From Kiritimatiellia bacterium (lineage in GTDB: Bacteria > Verrucomicrobiota > Kiritimatiellia > CAIQIC01 > JAGNIJ01): a stretch of DNA of 64,000 bases. Shown one piece after another: positions 43,873 to 53,066 of the stretch (its first letter is position 1; every line of letters starts with the position of its first letter). Position numbers and translations under genes: made by a program. The stretch is from positions 1 through 64,000 of the forward strand of contig JAGNIJ010000007.1 in assembly GCA_018001225.1 (NCBI GenBank). Reading direction: 5' to 3'. Under the pieces are notes generated by a model, which did not search any database, was not told the origin of the DNA, and saw nothing but the letters and a program-made list of their open reading frames with translations.

Positions 43873-45429
43873 ATGCAAAAAGACACGATCCAAGTGCCGG
43901 GCTATGAACTCCTGTCCGTCGTAGGAGAGGGCCGCTCGTCCGTCGTCTGGGCCGCGCGCGCCGCGCCGGACGCCCCGCCCGTGGCCGTGAAATGGCTGCG
44001 CACGGACGAGGTGCCCGACGAGAGCTTCCGGCGCCGCGCGATGGAGGAGGCGCGGGCCTCCAGCCGGCTGCACCATCCCGGCATCGTGGACCTCAAGGAC
44101 GTCGGCGAACTCGAAGGCGGGCTCTACTACGTCATGGAATTCGTGGACGGCTGCACGCTGGCCGAACTCCTCTCGCGCAAGGGCCGCCTGCAGCCCAAGC
44201 ACGCCATGCAGATCGCCGAGGGCATCGCCCTGGCCCTGACCTACGCCTGGGACCGCGAACGCCTGATCCACCACGATCTTTGCCCGGGGAACGTCATGCT
44301 CGAGCGGGACGGCACCGTCCGCGTCGCGGACATGGGTATCCTGCCGCCGGGCGGCGTGGCCTACCGGGCGCGGCTCTCTTACGCCGCCCCCGAGCAGGCC
44401 GACGGCTCCGCCAGCGTGGACTACCGCGCCAACATCTATTCCGCCGGCGCGCTGCTCTACGAGATGATGACCGGGCGCAAGCCGTTCCGCGAACTCACGG
44501 GCGTGGAGGCCCTGGACCGGCAGGTGCCGGACCAGCTTCCCGATCCGCAGGAGCTCAACCGGGAGATCACGTCCGGCGTGGGCTGGCTGGTCGAAAAATC
44601 CATGATCCGCGACCCGGCCGGTCGGTACCGGACCTGGGCCGAGTGGCTGGCGGACCTGCAGGAGGTGGCCAAGGGCGGCTGGCCGTTGAGCGAGTTGCCG
44701 GTCTCCGGGCAGAGCCTGATCCTGCGCAGCGCGCTGCGGTTCCCGCCGCCGGTGAATATCGTCGAGCCTCCCCCCACGGCGAAGAAGCTCTCGCGCAGCC
44801 GCAAGCTGGCGCAGAGCGCCAAGCGCGTCCTGGTCGCGAAGCCCACGTCGACGACGTTCAGCATCCAGCCTCGCTCCCGCACGTCTTCGGAGCTGGCGCG
44901 TTCGCTGTCCGCCTTCCTGGTTCTCGGTACGATCACGGCTCTCGCGTACGCGGGATTCTGGCTCCACGGCCGATGGAAGGCCGGGGCGTTCGACGAGGAG
45001 CCCCCGCCGGCGGAACCGTCTGTCCTTCCACAGCCCGACATCCCCGAGGAGAGCCGCGCGATGTCGTTCGACGGGACCATCCGCCCGCCCGAGCCGGCCG
45101 CGGAGCCGGCCCCGGCGAAGCCCGCCGGGGCGGAGGAGATCATCACCTGGGACGATCCCGTCTTCGTCCGCGGCGCGCGCAGTTTCAACGAGGCCGTGGC
45201 CCTGTACCAGAAGTACATCCAGGACCGCAGTGATCCGGCGCTGCTCAAGGAGATCGAGAAAAAATGCCGCGAGGCGATCCGCGACTTCGAGTCCTGCCGG
45301 AACAAGGCGCCGGCGGAGGTCCGGATGGCGGAGATCCTGACCCAGGCCTATCGCCTGCTCTCCGACTGCCGTCAGATGATGCTGGTGCCCGACGTCTCTT
45401 CGGACGGCGAGGCCGCGCCGTCGCGTTGA
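43873..45429 (+). CDS. Transmembrane Ser/Thr protein kinase (PknB-like), intact copy
   Basis: 518 residues. The kinase domain (about 1-290) has the glycine loop GEGRSSVVW, VAVKWL, the catalytic loop LIHHDLCPGNVML, VADMGI in place of DFG and SYAAPEQ in place of APE. The catalytic Asp and Asn are present, but HRDLKPEN has become HHDLCPGN, so the usual Lys is Cys. A basic linker, one membrane helix (LSAFLVLGTITALAYAGFWL, about 365) and a helical extracytoplasmic tail follow. It diverges from the SGNH operon. The signal it senses is unknown. Its end overlaps pcnB tail to tail by 58 nt. Confidence 0.88.
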   Translation: MQKDTIQVPGYELLSVVGEGRSSVVWAARAAPDAPPVAVKWLRTDEVPDESFRRRAMEEARASSRLHHPGIVDLKDVGELEGGLYYVMEFVDGCTLAELLSRKGRLQPKHAMQIAEGIALALTYAWDRERLIHHDLCPGNVMLERDGTVRVADMGILPPGGVAYRARLSYAAPEQADGSASVDYRANIYSAGALLYEMMTGRKPFRELTGVEALDRQVPDQLPDPQELNREITSGVGWLVEKSMIRDPAGRYRTWAEWLADLQEVAKGGWPLSELPVSGQSLILRSALRFPPPVNIVEPPPTAKKLSRSRKLAQSAKRVLVAKPTSTTFSIQPRSRTSSELARSLSAFLVLGTITALAYAGFWLHGRWKAGAFDEEPPPAEPSVLPQPDIPEESRAMSFDGTIRPPEPAAEPAPAKPAGAEEIITWDDPVFVRGARSFNEAVALYQKYIQDRSDPALLKEIEKKCREAIRDFESCRNKAPAEVRMAEILTQAYRLLSDCRQMMLVPDVSSDGEAAPSR

Positions 45430-46658
45430 GGCTCTTCCGCGGCGGGCGCCGGCGGGGGATTCCGCAGGCCGGCGAGAAAATCGGTCCACCACCTCACCAA
45501 TTCCTCGTGCTCGCCGCGCGCCCGCGCGGAGAACTTGAAATAGACGAGGGCGTCCTTGAACACGTGGCGCGCGGCGAAGCGGCGCGGTCCCTTGCCCTGT
45601 GTCCGGGGAAAGACCGCCTGCGCCGCGAGGATATCGGCGGCCCCCCGCGCCACGTTCCGCGGGATCTGCACGCGGTGCGAGGGGTTCAGCAGTTGGTCGT
45701 GAGCCGCGCGGGCGCGCGCCGCGGTGCGGGAAAGACCGGCCAGCCCGGGGTCGGCCGCGCGGGCCTCGAAGTAGGGGCCGAACAGGAGCGCCCAGAGCAG
45801 GGATTCCCCGGGGCGCAGGCCCGCGGCCTTCCACTTGTCCACCTGGCGGAGCGCCCGCCGCATCCCGTCGCGGCCCGCCTCGCCGCCGGGGCCGTGCAGC
45901 CACGCCGCGACCTCCGGGAACAGGACGGCAAAAAGCCCCGTGTCGAACAGGCCCTGCAGCACGGGCTCCGCGCGGCCGCAGAAGAAGATCTTGAGCATCT
46001 CCTCGTGCAGCCGCTCCCGGGAGGCCTGGGCCAGGTGCTCCTTCATGTCGTGGATCGCCTGCCGGGCGGTCTCCTCGATGGTAAAATCCAGCGACGCGGC
46101 GAACCGCACGGCGCGCAGCATCCGCACGGGGTCCTCCTGGAACCGGACCCGCGGATCGCCGATTACGCGCAGCAGCCGGGCGTCGAGGTCCTTCAGGCCG
46201 CCGACGTAGTCCACGAGCGAGAAATCCGCGATGTCGTAGAACAGGGCGTTCACCGTGAAGTCGCGCCGCAGGGCGTCCTCGGGCGGCGTGCCGAACACGT
46301 TATCCCGGACGATCATGCCTTCCTTGGTCGTCACGCGCTGCGCGCCGTCCCCGGGAATATGGGCGCGGAAGGTGGAGACCTCGATGATGATGTTCGGGAA
46401 AAAGACGTGGGCGAGCCGGAATCGCCGGCCGATGAGCCGGCAGTTGCGGAACAGGCGCTTGACCTGGTTCGGGTGGGCGCTGGTCGCGATGTCGAAGTCC
46501 TTGGGCGTGCGGCCCAGCAGCAGGTCGCGCACGCCGCCGCCGGCGAGGTACGCCGTGAAGCCGGCCTCGTTCAGGCGGTAGAGCACCCGGAGCGCCTCCG
46601 GCGCGATGTTCTTCCGGCTGACCACATGCTGCGAACGGTCTATAATTAAAGGCTGCAT
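45372..46658 (-). CDS. pcnB: Poly(A) polymerase / CCA-adding-like nucleotidyltransferase
   Basis: 428 residues. The nucleotidyltransferase head has LAGGGVRDLLLGRTPKDFDI with the catalytic DxD, then RRDFTVNALFYDI and RFQEDPVRMLRAVRFAA. The C-terminal helical part and the basic-to-acidic tail match PcnB better than CCA transferases with HD domains. PcnB adds 3' A-tails that mark RNA for decay. The family also contains CCA-adding enzymes, and both tRNA genes here already encode CCA. It lies between the convergent kinase and the divergent cvpA. Confidence 0.85.
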   Translation of the reverse strand: MQPLIIDRSQHVVSRKNIAPEALRVLYRLNEAGFTAYLAGGGVRDLLLGRTPKDFDIATSAHPNQVKRLFRNCRLIGRRFRLAHVFFPNIIIEVSTFRAHIPGDGAQRVTTKEGMIVRDNVFGTPPEDALRRDFTVNALFYDIADFSLVDYVGGLKDLDARLLRVIGDPRVRFQEDPVRMLRAVRFAASLDFTIEETARQAIHDMKEHLAQASRERLHEEMLKIFFCGRAEPVLQGLFDTGLFAVLFPEVAAWLHGPGGEAGRDGMRRALRQVDKWKAAGLRPGESLLWALLFGPYFEARAADPGLAGLSRTAARARAAHDQLLNPSHRVQIPRNVARGAADILAAQAVFPRTQGKGPRRFAARHVFKDALVYFKFSARARGEHEELVRWWTDFLAGLRNPPPAPAAEEPQRDGAASPSEETSGTSII

Positions 46659-46691
46659 TTCCTCGATTTCACGCGCCGGCCGAGAACCGGC

Positions 46692-46719
46692 TTGCCCACG
46701 GCCCCCATCTTCCTACACT
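46692..46719 (+). promoter_or_regulatory. Putative promoter of cvpA-dnaG
   Basis: TTGCCC (46692-46697), a 16-nt spacer and TACACT (46714-46719), with a leader of about 40 nt. Confidence 0.42.
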
Positions 46720-46768
46720 GGTCCCGGGTTCGGGTCGCGCCCGGAGGCCGAAGCGCGGGAGATTCATA

Positions 46769-47386
46769 ATGGAAAACCTGCCACAATTCAACCTGGTGGA
46801 TATCCTGGCGATGATTTACATCGTCCTGGGCGTCGTGCGGGGCTTCCTGAACGGCCTGTCCGGCGAGCTGGCCCGGCTCTTGAGCGTGGTCGTCGCCGTC
46901 GCGGCGGGCATCCACTTCTACGAGCCGATGGGCGGCTACCTGCTCGAGCACACGCGCATGGGGGAGTGGGACCCGAAGGCGGCCTACATGGTTTCCTTCG
47001 GCGTGCTGCTGGCCGGGGGCTGGCTGGCCATGCGGCTGCTGCGCGTCGTGCTGCGCCACCTCATGGAGTTCACGTTCCGCGGCCGCATCGAGAAGGTCGG
47101 CGGGGCGCTGGCGGGATTCCTCCGCTACTCCGTGGAGGCCGGCGCGATCATCCTCCTGCTCGGCCTCGTCCCGCACGAGGCCCTGCGGCGGCACTTCGTG
47201 GACGAATCCTTCTTCGGCCGCCCCCTGGCGCAGTACGTCCTGCCCGCGTACGAGAAGCTCGCGGAGAAGTATCCCGCCCTCCGGATTCCGGTCCGGCGGG
47301 AGGCGGGGGTCCTGGAGGGGGAGGCCGCGGAAGCGGAGCCGCCCGCGGAGACGGCGCCGGCGGAGGGCGAGCAGGGCGACCCATGA
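46769..47386 (+). CDS. CvpA family membrane protein
   Basis: 205 residues with four membrane helices in the first 150. The start NLVDILAMIYIVLGVVRGFLNGLSGELARLL is the conserved CvpA pattern (helix, RGxxxG, second helix). The tail is acidic and Glu/Ala/Pro-rich. CvpA proteins were named for colicin V production in E. coli; their general role, perhaps in envelope integrity, is unclear. It overlaps dnaG by ATGA, so the two are co-translated. Why a membrane protein is paired with primase is not evident. Confidence 0.85.
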   Translation: MENLPQFNLVDILAMIYIVLGVVRGFLNGLSGELARLLSVVVAVAAGIHFYEPMGGYLLEHTRMGEWDPKAAYMVSFGVLLAGGWLAMRLLRVVLRHLMEFTFRGRIEKVGGALAGFLRYSVEAGAIILLLGLVPHEALRRHFVDESFFGRPLAQYVLPAYEKLAEKYPALRIPVRREAGVLEGEAAEAEPPAETAPAEGEQGDP

Positions 47387-49185
47387 GCCCGGTCATTTCC
47401 AAGGCCCTGCTGGAGCAGATTCGCGCCGCGAACGACATCGTCGAGGTCGTCGGCACCTACCTGCCGCTGAAACGGGCCGGCTCGTCGTTCAAGGGGCTCT
47501 GCCCGTTCCACAAGGAGAAGACGCCATCCTTCCATGCGAACCCGCAGCGGCAGTCCTTCCACTGCTTCGGGTGCGGCGCGGGCGGCGACGTGTTCCGCTT
47601 CATCATGCAGTACGACGGCGTGGACTTCGTGTCGGCGGTCCGCCTGCTCGCGCGGCGCGCCGGGATCGCCGTCGAACTCACCGAGGACGACCGGCAGGAG
47701 GGCCCGAACAAGGACCTCCTTCTCAAGCTGCTCGAGGACGTGACGATGCTCTACCACCACGCGCTGCAGAAGCTGCCGGCCGCCGAGGCGGCGCGGCGGT
47801 ATCTTCAGAAGCGCGACCTGGGCGACGCCGTCGTGCGCGACTACCTGCTCGGCTACGCGCCCGAGGGGTGGGATACGCTGGTGAAGTGGGGTCAGAAGAA
47901 GAAATACACGCCCGCGCTGCTGGAGGCGGCGGGACTGTTGAGCCGGTCGGATTCCGAGGAAGGCCGCGTCTACGACCGGTTCCGGGACCGCCTGATGTTC
48001 CCCGTCCGCGACGAAATCGGGCGGATCGTCGGGTTCAGCGGGCGCCTGCTGGCCGACGACCCCAAGGCCGCGAAGTACGTCAACACGCCCGAGACCCCGG
48101 TCTTCCACAAGGGCAAGCTGCTGTACGCCCTCGACAAGGCGCGGCGCGCGATCATGGACAGCCGCGCGGCCCTGCTCTGCGAGGGGCAGATCGACGTCAT
48201 CCGCTGCCACCTCGGCGGGTTCCAGAACGCCGTGGCCGCCCAGGGCACCGCGCTGACCGAGCAGCACGCCCAGGTGCTCAAACGCTACGCCGACTCGGTC
48301 ACGGTGGTGCTCGACGCCGACCCGGCCGGCCAGAAGGCCTCCCTGCGTTCCGCCGAGCTTCTCCTGGCGGCGGGCTTGAGCGTCAGCATCGCCTCCCTGC
48401 CGCCGGACGAAGACCCGGATTCCCTGATCCGTGGGCAGGGCCCCGCCGCGTTCCAGGCGGTGCTGGACAAGGCCCGCCCCCTGCTGGATTTCCAGGTCGA
48501 ACTGCTGCGAAAGCAGGAAACCTTCTCCGGTGAGGCGGGCCTGATGCGCGCCGCCCGCGCGGTGCTGGAGACGATCGCCAAGGCCCCGTCCGCCGTGCAG
48601 CGCGACCACCTCCTTCGCCAGGCCGCCCGCGAACTAGGCCTGACGGAACCCGCGCTGCGGCAGGATTTGAGTCGTATGATGCGTCCCGCCGGTCCCGCGC
48701 GGGTTCAGGCCGGGGACGAGCCCCCGGCGCGGGTGGAGCATCCCTTGGAGGAAGTGACCGTGCTGGAGTTGGCCGTTCGCCACCCGGAGGCGGCGCAGCT
48801 TTTCCGGCGCTATCTGCCCGCGGACGCGATGACCGATCCGGTCTGCCGCCGCCTGTACGACCTGATCCTGGTCGGCGACGAGCATCCGATGAGCGCGCTG
48901 GGGCCGGACCATCCGGAGGCGGCGCGCCTGCTGGCCCAGGTCGAGGCGTCACCCTCGCGGCTGATGGGCGAGGACAGTTCGCCGCAGGACCCGGCACAGG
49001 ACCTGATCCTTCGCTTGCGTCGCAGGCAGATGGAGCGGCGCCGCGTGGAGCTTCGACAGAAACTGGGCGCCGCCCCCGAGAACGAACGCCAGGCCCTCGA
49101 TCTGGAGTGCAAGCAGTTGACCCTCGACATCAAGATGCTGCAACAGGGCTGGGACCGGGCCCTGCCCATTCTCGAGTTGGACTGA
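47383..49185 (+). CDS. dnaG: DNA primase
   Basis: 600 residues, the normal DnaG length. The CHC2 zinc finger is GLCPFHKEKTPSF with CFGCGAGGDVF (residues about 43-70). The catalytic core has RDRLMFPVRDEIGRIVGFSGR, VNTPETPVFHKG and the Toprim motif LCEGQIDVIRCH (Glu about 266), then VVLDADPAGQKA. The C-terminal helical domain would bind DnaB helicase. It makes RNA primers for replication. ATG 47383 overlaps the cvpA stop; the frame further upstream is a shadow of cvpA. A strong stem-loop follows 17 nt after the stop. Confidence 0.96.
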   Translation: MSPVISKALLEQIRAANDIVEVVGTYLPLKRAGSSFKGLCPFHKEKTPSFHANPQRQSFHCFGCGAGGDVFRFIMQYDGVDFVSAVRLLARRAGIAVELTEDDRQEGPNKDLLLKLLEDVTMLYHHALQKLPAAEAARRYLQKRDLGDAVVRDYLLGYAPEGWDTLVKWGQKKKYTPALLEAAGLLSRSDSEEGRVYDRFRDRLMFPVRDEIGRIVGFSGRLLADDPKAAKYVNTPETPVFHKGKLLYALDKARRAIMDSRAALLCEGQIDVIRCHLGGFQNAVAAQGTALTEQHAQVLKRYADSVTVVLDADPAGQKASLRSAELLLAAGLSVSIASLPPDEDPDSLIRGQGPAAFQAVLDKARPLLDFQVELLRKQETFSGEAGLMRAARAVLETIAKAPSAVQRDHLLRQAARELGLTEPALRQDLSRMMRPAGPARVQAGDEPPARVEHPLEEVTVLELAVRHPEAAQLFRRYLPADAMTDPVCRRLYDLILVGDEHPMSALGPDHPEAARLLAQVEASPSRLMGEDSSPQDPAQDLILRLRRRQMERRRVELRQKLGAAPENERQALDLECKQLTLDIKMLQQGWDRALPILELD

Positions 49186-49201
49186 TCACCTTGACGCGCC
49201 C

Positions 49202-49224
49202 CCCCGCCGGCTTGCCCGGCGGGG
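49202..49224. terminator. Stem-loop between convergent dnaG and smc
   Basis: CCCCGCCGG-cttgc-CCGGCGGGG is a perfect 9-bp stem that almost fills the 41-nt gap between the two stop codons. There is no T-tract on either side. Confidence 0.55.
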
Positions 49225-49226
49225 TC

Positions 49227-52200
49227 CTACACCGTCGGCGGCGGTTCTGCCGCGGGCGCGGGGGCCGGTTCCTCTTTCGGCGGCGCCGGGGCCTTGGGTT
49301 TTTCGTGGTGCGAGAATTTCACCGAGACGATCTTCGACACGCCCTGGTGCTCCATCGTGACGCCGTAGAGGATGTCCGCGGCCCCGATGGTTTGCCGGTT
49401 GTGCGTGATGACGATGAACTGCGAGCTCTCCAGGAAGCCCTGGACCACCTTGATGAAGCGGCCGATGTTGGCCTCGTCGAGGGCGGCGTCGAGCTCGTCC
49501 AGCAGGCAGAACGGGCTCGGTTTGACCATGTAGAGGGAGAACAGCAGCGCCACGGCGGTCATCGTGCGCTCGCCACCGGAGAGCAGGGAGACGGTTTGCA
49601 GCTTCTTGCCCGGCGGCCGGGCGATGATCTCGATGCCGGACTCGAGCACGTCACCCTCGTCCACGAGCACCAGCTTGGCCGTGCCGCCGCCGAACAGCTT
49701 CTGGAACATGTCCTGGAAGTTCGCGTTCACCTTGTTGAACGTCTGCGAGAACATCTCGGTCGTGGTCTGGTTGATGCGCCGGATGAAGTCCATCAACTGC
49801 TGCTTGGCGTTCACGAGGTCGTCCTGCTGCCGGGTCAGGAAGTCGTGCCGCTCCTCGTGCTGCTTGTATTCCTCGATGGCGATCAGGTTGACGGGCCCCA
49901 TGGACTCCAGCTTGGCCCGCAGTTCGGCGATCTGCGTCTCCATCGCCTCGCGGTCGGGCCGCTGGCCGTTCTCCCAGGCGGGCTCCGGGGCGGCCGCGAG
50001 CTGCTCCGCCGTGACGTGGTACTCGGCCATGGCGCGTTCGACCAGGTTCTGGCGGCGCACGCGCTGCTCGGCGAGCTCGACGTCCACCTGGCCCTTGCGG
50101 TTCCGCAGGTCGTCCATGGCCGCGCGCTGCTCGTGCAGGCGCTGGTCCCGCGCGCCCACCGAGGCCAGGGCCTCCTCGCGGCGCTTCCGCGCCGCGTCCA
50201 GGCGCTCGGCCTGGCGGGCGACCTCGTCCTCCATCGGCTGCAGGCGGGTCTTCGTTTCCGCCAGCTGCCGCTCCAGGTCGCCGATGCGCGACCGGTAGGA
50301 CACGAGATCCTCGGATCGAGTGCGGATGAGCTCCTCGATCTCCTGGATGCGCGCCTGGAGGGGTTTCTGCCGCTCGACCATGTGCTCCGCGGCCTGGCGG
50401 CGCTCCGCGTGGACGACCCGGGCGTTCGTGGCCGTGTCGGCCTTCCCGGCGCGCTCGTGTTCCAGGGCGCGCAGCTCGTCGTTCCGGGCGGCCGTGGCCG
50501 CCCGGATCTCGGCCTGCCGGGCGCGATGCTGTTCCAGCTCGCCGTGAATCGCGTTCTTCCGCTCGGTGCCGGAGGAGGTCTGCTCCTGCAGCGATTGCCA
50601 CTCCCAGGCGACCGTGTCCGCGCGCTGCCGGGCCTGGTCCGCCTCCTGGGCGATGATATGCTGTTCCCCCTCGCGCTGCGCGAGGGCGTGCCGGCGCTCC
50701 TCGAGCTGGCGGCGCAGGGCGGTTTCGTCGGCCTCCGCCGCGGCGATATCGTCCCGCAGGCGCGCCGCCTGCAGTTCGCCCTCGGTGTGCTGCCGCCGCA
50801 GTTCCTTCAGCTCCCGCGTCCAATCCTCGAGGTATTCCCGGCGGGCCAGCGGCGTGATCTCGTGCGCCCCCGGCATCCAGAATTCCACCAGGCCGTTCCC
50901 GCGCCGCACCGCGCCGCCGGGCGTCACGAGCGTTGCGCCCGCCGGGAGGGTTGCGCCCGGCGCGGGCAGCGCGTCCACGACGCGTGTGCCGAGGAGCAGG
51001 CGTTCGACAGCCGGCCGCCACTCGGGAGCGCACCGGACAAAGTCCGCTAGGGGCCGGCCCGGTCCGTCCGGCCAGGGGTCCGGTCCCGTCGCGGAAGCGG
51101 CCAGAGGCAGGAGGCGAACCGCGCCGGCGGCGTGCTGCGCCACCTCGCGCAAAAGCTCAAGGGCGGCGGCTTCGTCGGCGACCAGCAGGGCGTCCAGGCC
51201 GGTGTGCAGGGCGGCCTCCAGCGCGACCCGGTACACCGGGTCGGGCTGCAGGCGATCCGTCAGCGTGCCGAGCACGGCGTCCGTGCGGACGTGCCAGTCG
51301 GCCGGCGACTCGAGCAGGGCGCGCGCGCCGCCGGGCAGGCCGTCGAGCCGCGCCTCGGGCCGGTCGAGCATTTCCACCTGGGCCTCGCGCGCGGCGAGCC
51401 GCGCCTTGAGGTCGGCCAGGTTCTTCAGCGTTTCGGCGAGCCGGCGCGCGCCGTCGACGCGGGCGGCCGCGCGCTCATCGTGGCGGGCCTGGAGCGCGGC
51501 GACCTCGCCCTGCAGGGTCCCGAGGGCGCCGTTCATTTCCTCCTGGCGGGCCGCGTAGATGTCCACGGAGTGGCGCAGTTCCGCCTGCTCGGCCGAGAGC
51601 CGCTCCCGCCGGAGGGTGGCCGTGCGCTCGCCGGCCTCGAGGTCGTAGAGCTCGTTCTGCAGGCGGGAGACGCGGCTCTCGAGGTCGATCATCTCGGTGC
51701 TCAAGTCGTGCAGGGAGCGTCGCGCGGCTGCGATCTTCTCCTCGTGGGCCACCAGGTCCGCCTGCCGGGCCTGGAAGTCGCGCTCGGCGGCGTCGCGCGC
51801 CGCGACGGCGTCGGCCAGTTGCCGGCCCAAGTCCTCGAACGAGGCGCGGTGCTGCTCGAGCCGCTGCTGCGCCTCGTCGGCGTCGTGCCGGTCGCGGTCC
51901 GACAGGTTCTGCAATTCCCGGATGCGATCCTCGTTGACCTGGATCAGCTCCCGGGCGCGGTCGAGATCGGTGCGCGCCCGCATCGAGGCTTCCATCGCCT
52001 GCGCGATCGCCTGTTCGGCCGCGGACAGGGCGGCGCGGTTCTCCGAGGCCTCTCGCTCGGTCTCGGCCATCTCCGCCCGCAGCGCCTCTTCCTGCTCCAG
52101 CACGGCCGCCAGCCGGGTCTCCAGTTGCGCGAGGTCCCGGTCGAAGATCTGCATGCGGTCCCGCGTCGCGAACAGATCGAGGCCGCGCAGTTGCTCCTGG

Positions 52201-52853
52201 ATGACCTGGTAGCGCCGGGCCTTGCCGGCCTGGCGCTGGAGGGAAATGATCTGGCGCCGGACCTCGCGGATGACGTCCGCCAGGCGCAGCAGGTTGGCCT
52301 CCGTGTGCTCGAGCTTGCGGATGGCCTCTTTCTTGTCCGCCTTGAACTTGGTGATGCCGCTGGCCTCCTCGAAGACCTCGCGGCGGTCCTCGGGGCGCGA
52401 GCTCAAGATCTGGTCGATGCGGCCCTGCTCGAGGATGGAGTAGGAGTCCGTCCCGATGCCCGTGTCCATGAACAGCCGCTGGATGTCCTTGAGGCGGCAG
52501 GGCGTCTTGTTGATGAAGTAGCTGCCCTCGCCGTCGCGGAAGACGCGGCGGGTGACGGTGATCTCGTTGTACTCGGTGCCGAGGACCTTCTCGCAGTCGG
52601 CGAAGGTCATCGACACCTCGGCCATGCCCATGGGCTTGTGGCTGTCCGTCCCGTTGAAGATGCAATCCTCCATCTTCGAGCCGCGCAGCGCCTTGGCGCT
52701 CTGCTCGCCGAGCACCCACCGGATGGAGTCCGCGATGTTGCTCTTGCCGCAGCCGTTCGGGCCGACGATGGCCGTCATGCCCGGCTCGAAATCCAGCTTC
52801 GTGCGGTCGGCGAAGCTTTTAAACCCGATCAGCTCGAGATGCTTCAGATACAA
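49227..52853 (-). CDS. smc: Chromosome segregation ATPase SMC
   Basis: 1208 residues from a TTG start (52853) with AAGGGG 7 nt upstream. The Walker A motif is VGPNGCGKSNI (about 32). Two long coiled coils flank a hinge (about 500-680) that includes LDALLVADEAAALELL and the glycine-rich GATLVTPGGAVRRGNG. The ABC signature LLSGGERTM and Walker B FCLLDELDAALDEAN are near residues 1095-1125. A short Pro/Ala-rich tail follows. SMC folds and segregates the chromosome with ScpA and ScpB, which are not in the window. It is convergent with dnaG. Confidence 0.96.
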   Translation of the reverse strand: MYLKHLELIGFKSFADRTKLDFEPGMTAIVGPNGCGKSNIADSIRWVLGEQSAKALRGSKMEDCIFNGTDSHKPMGMAEVSMTFADCEKVLGTEYNEITVTRRVFRDGEGSYFINKTPCRLKDIQRLFMDTGIGTDSYSILEQGRIDQILSSRPEDRREVFEEASGITKFKADKKEAIRKLEHTEANLLRLADVIREVRRQIISLQRQAGKARRYQVIQEQLRGLDLFATRDRMQIFDRDLAQLETRLAAVLEQEEALRAEMAETEREASENRAALSAAEQAIAQAMEASMRARTDLDRARELIQVNEDRIRELQNLSDRDRHDADEAQQRLEQHRASFEDLGRQLADAVAARDAAERDFQARQADLVAHEEKIAAARRSLHDLSTEMIDLESRVSRLQNELYDLEAGERTATLRRERLSAEQAELRHSVDIYAARQEEMNGALGTLQGEVAALQARHDERAAARVDGARRLAETLKNLADLKARLAAREAQVEMLDRPEARLDGLPGGARALLESPADWHVRTDAVLGTLTDRLQPDPVYRVALEAALHTGLDALLVADEAAALELLREVAQHAAGAVRLLPLAASATGPDPWPDGPGRPLADFVRCAPEWRPAVERLLLGTRVVDALPAPGATLPAGATLVTPGGAVRRGNGLVEFWMPGAHEITPLARREYLEDWTRELKELRRQHTEGELQAARLRDDIAAAEADETALRRQLEERRHALAQREGEQHIIAQEADQARQRADTVAWEWQSLQEQTSSGTERKNAIHGELEQHRARQAEIRAATAARNDELRALEHERAGKADTATNARVVHAERRQAAEHMVERQKPLQARIQEIEELIRTRSEDLVSYRSRIGDLERQLAETKTRLQPMEDEVARQAERLDAARKRREEALASVGARDQRLHEQRAAMDDLRNRKGQVDVELAEQRVRRQNLVERAMAEYHVTAEQLAAAPEPAWENGQRPDREAMETQIAELRAKLESMGPVNLIAIEEYKQHEERHDFLTRQQDDLVNAKQQLMDFIRRINQTTTEMFSQTFNKVNANFQDMFQKLFGGGTAKLVLVDEGDVLESGIEIIARPPGKKLQTVSLLSGGERTMTAVALLFSLYMVKPSPFCLLDELDAALDEANIGRFIKVVQGFLESSQFIVITHNRQTIGAADILYGVTMEHQGVSKIVSVKFSHHEKPKAPAPPKEEPAPAPAAEPPPTV

Positions 52854-53066
52854 GGTGTTTCCCCTTCATGCCCGGCGAAAAACAGGGGGCCGGACCCTGA
52901 AAAATCAGGCTGTATTCACTACCATGTGCGGCACAGGCGCGCAACATCAATGCAGCGCCCGATCCCGTGATTTGTCGAGGAATTCCGCGGGATTGGAGGT
53001 TGAAGCCGCGGCGGCCTTCTCCCACAATGGGCGCCGGGTTCCAGAATCCAGAGCATGGAGGGCTCT

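Larger units (their letters stand above)
38941..44220. repeat. Direct tandem duplication of the rhodanese-DUF1573-SGNH / kinase block
   Basis: Copy 1 is 38941-41518 and copy 2 is 41519-44220. The joint links kinase codon 116 (gccgag) to the rhodanese at gcaggaacg, with at most one or two shared bases. Copy 2 is 124 bp longer, mainly because of the 143-bp insert. Divergence is moderate (about 10 changes in the 116 shared kinase residues). Flanks that were not copied are the MauE-like gene on the left and the kinase C-terminus on the right. Confidence 0.9.

Noticed and set aside
46606..47382. 259-residue N-terminal extension of DnaG
   Set aside because: It overlaps cvpA in another frame; DnaG starts at its zinc-finger domain at 47383.
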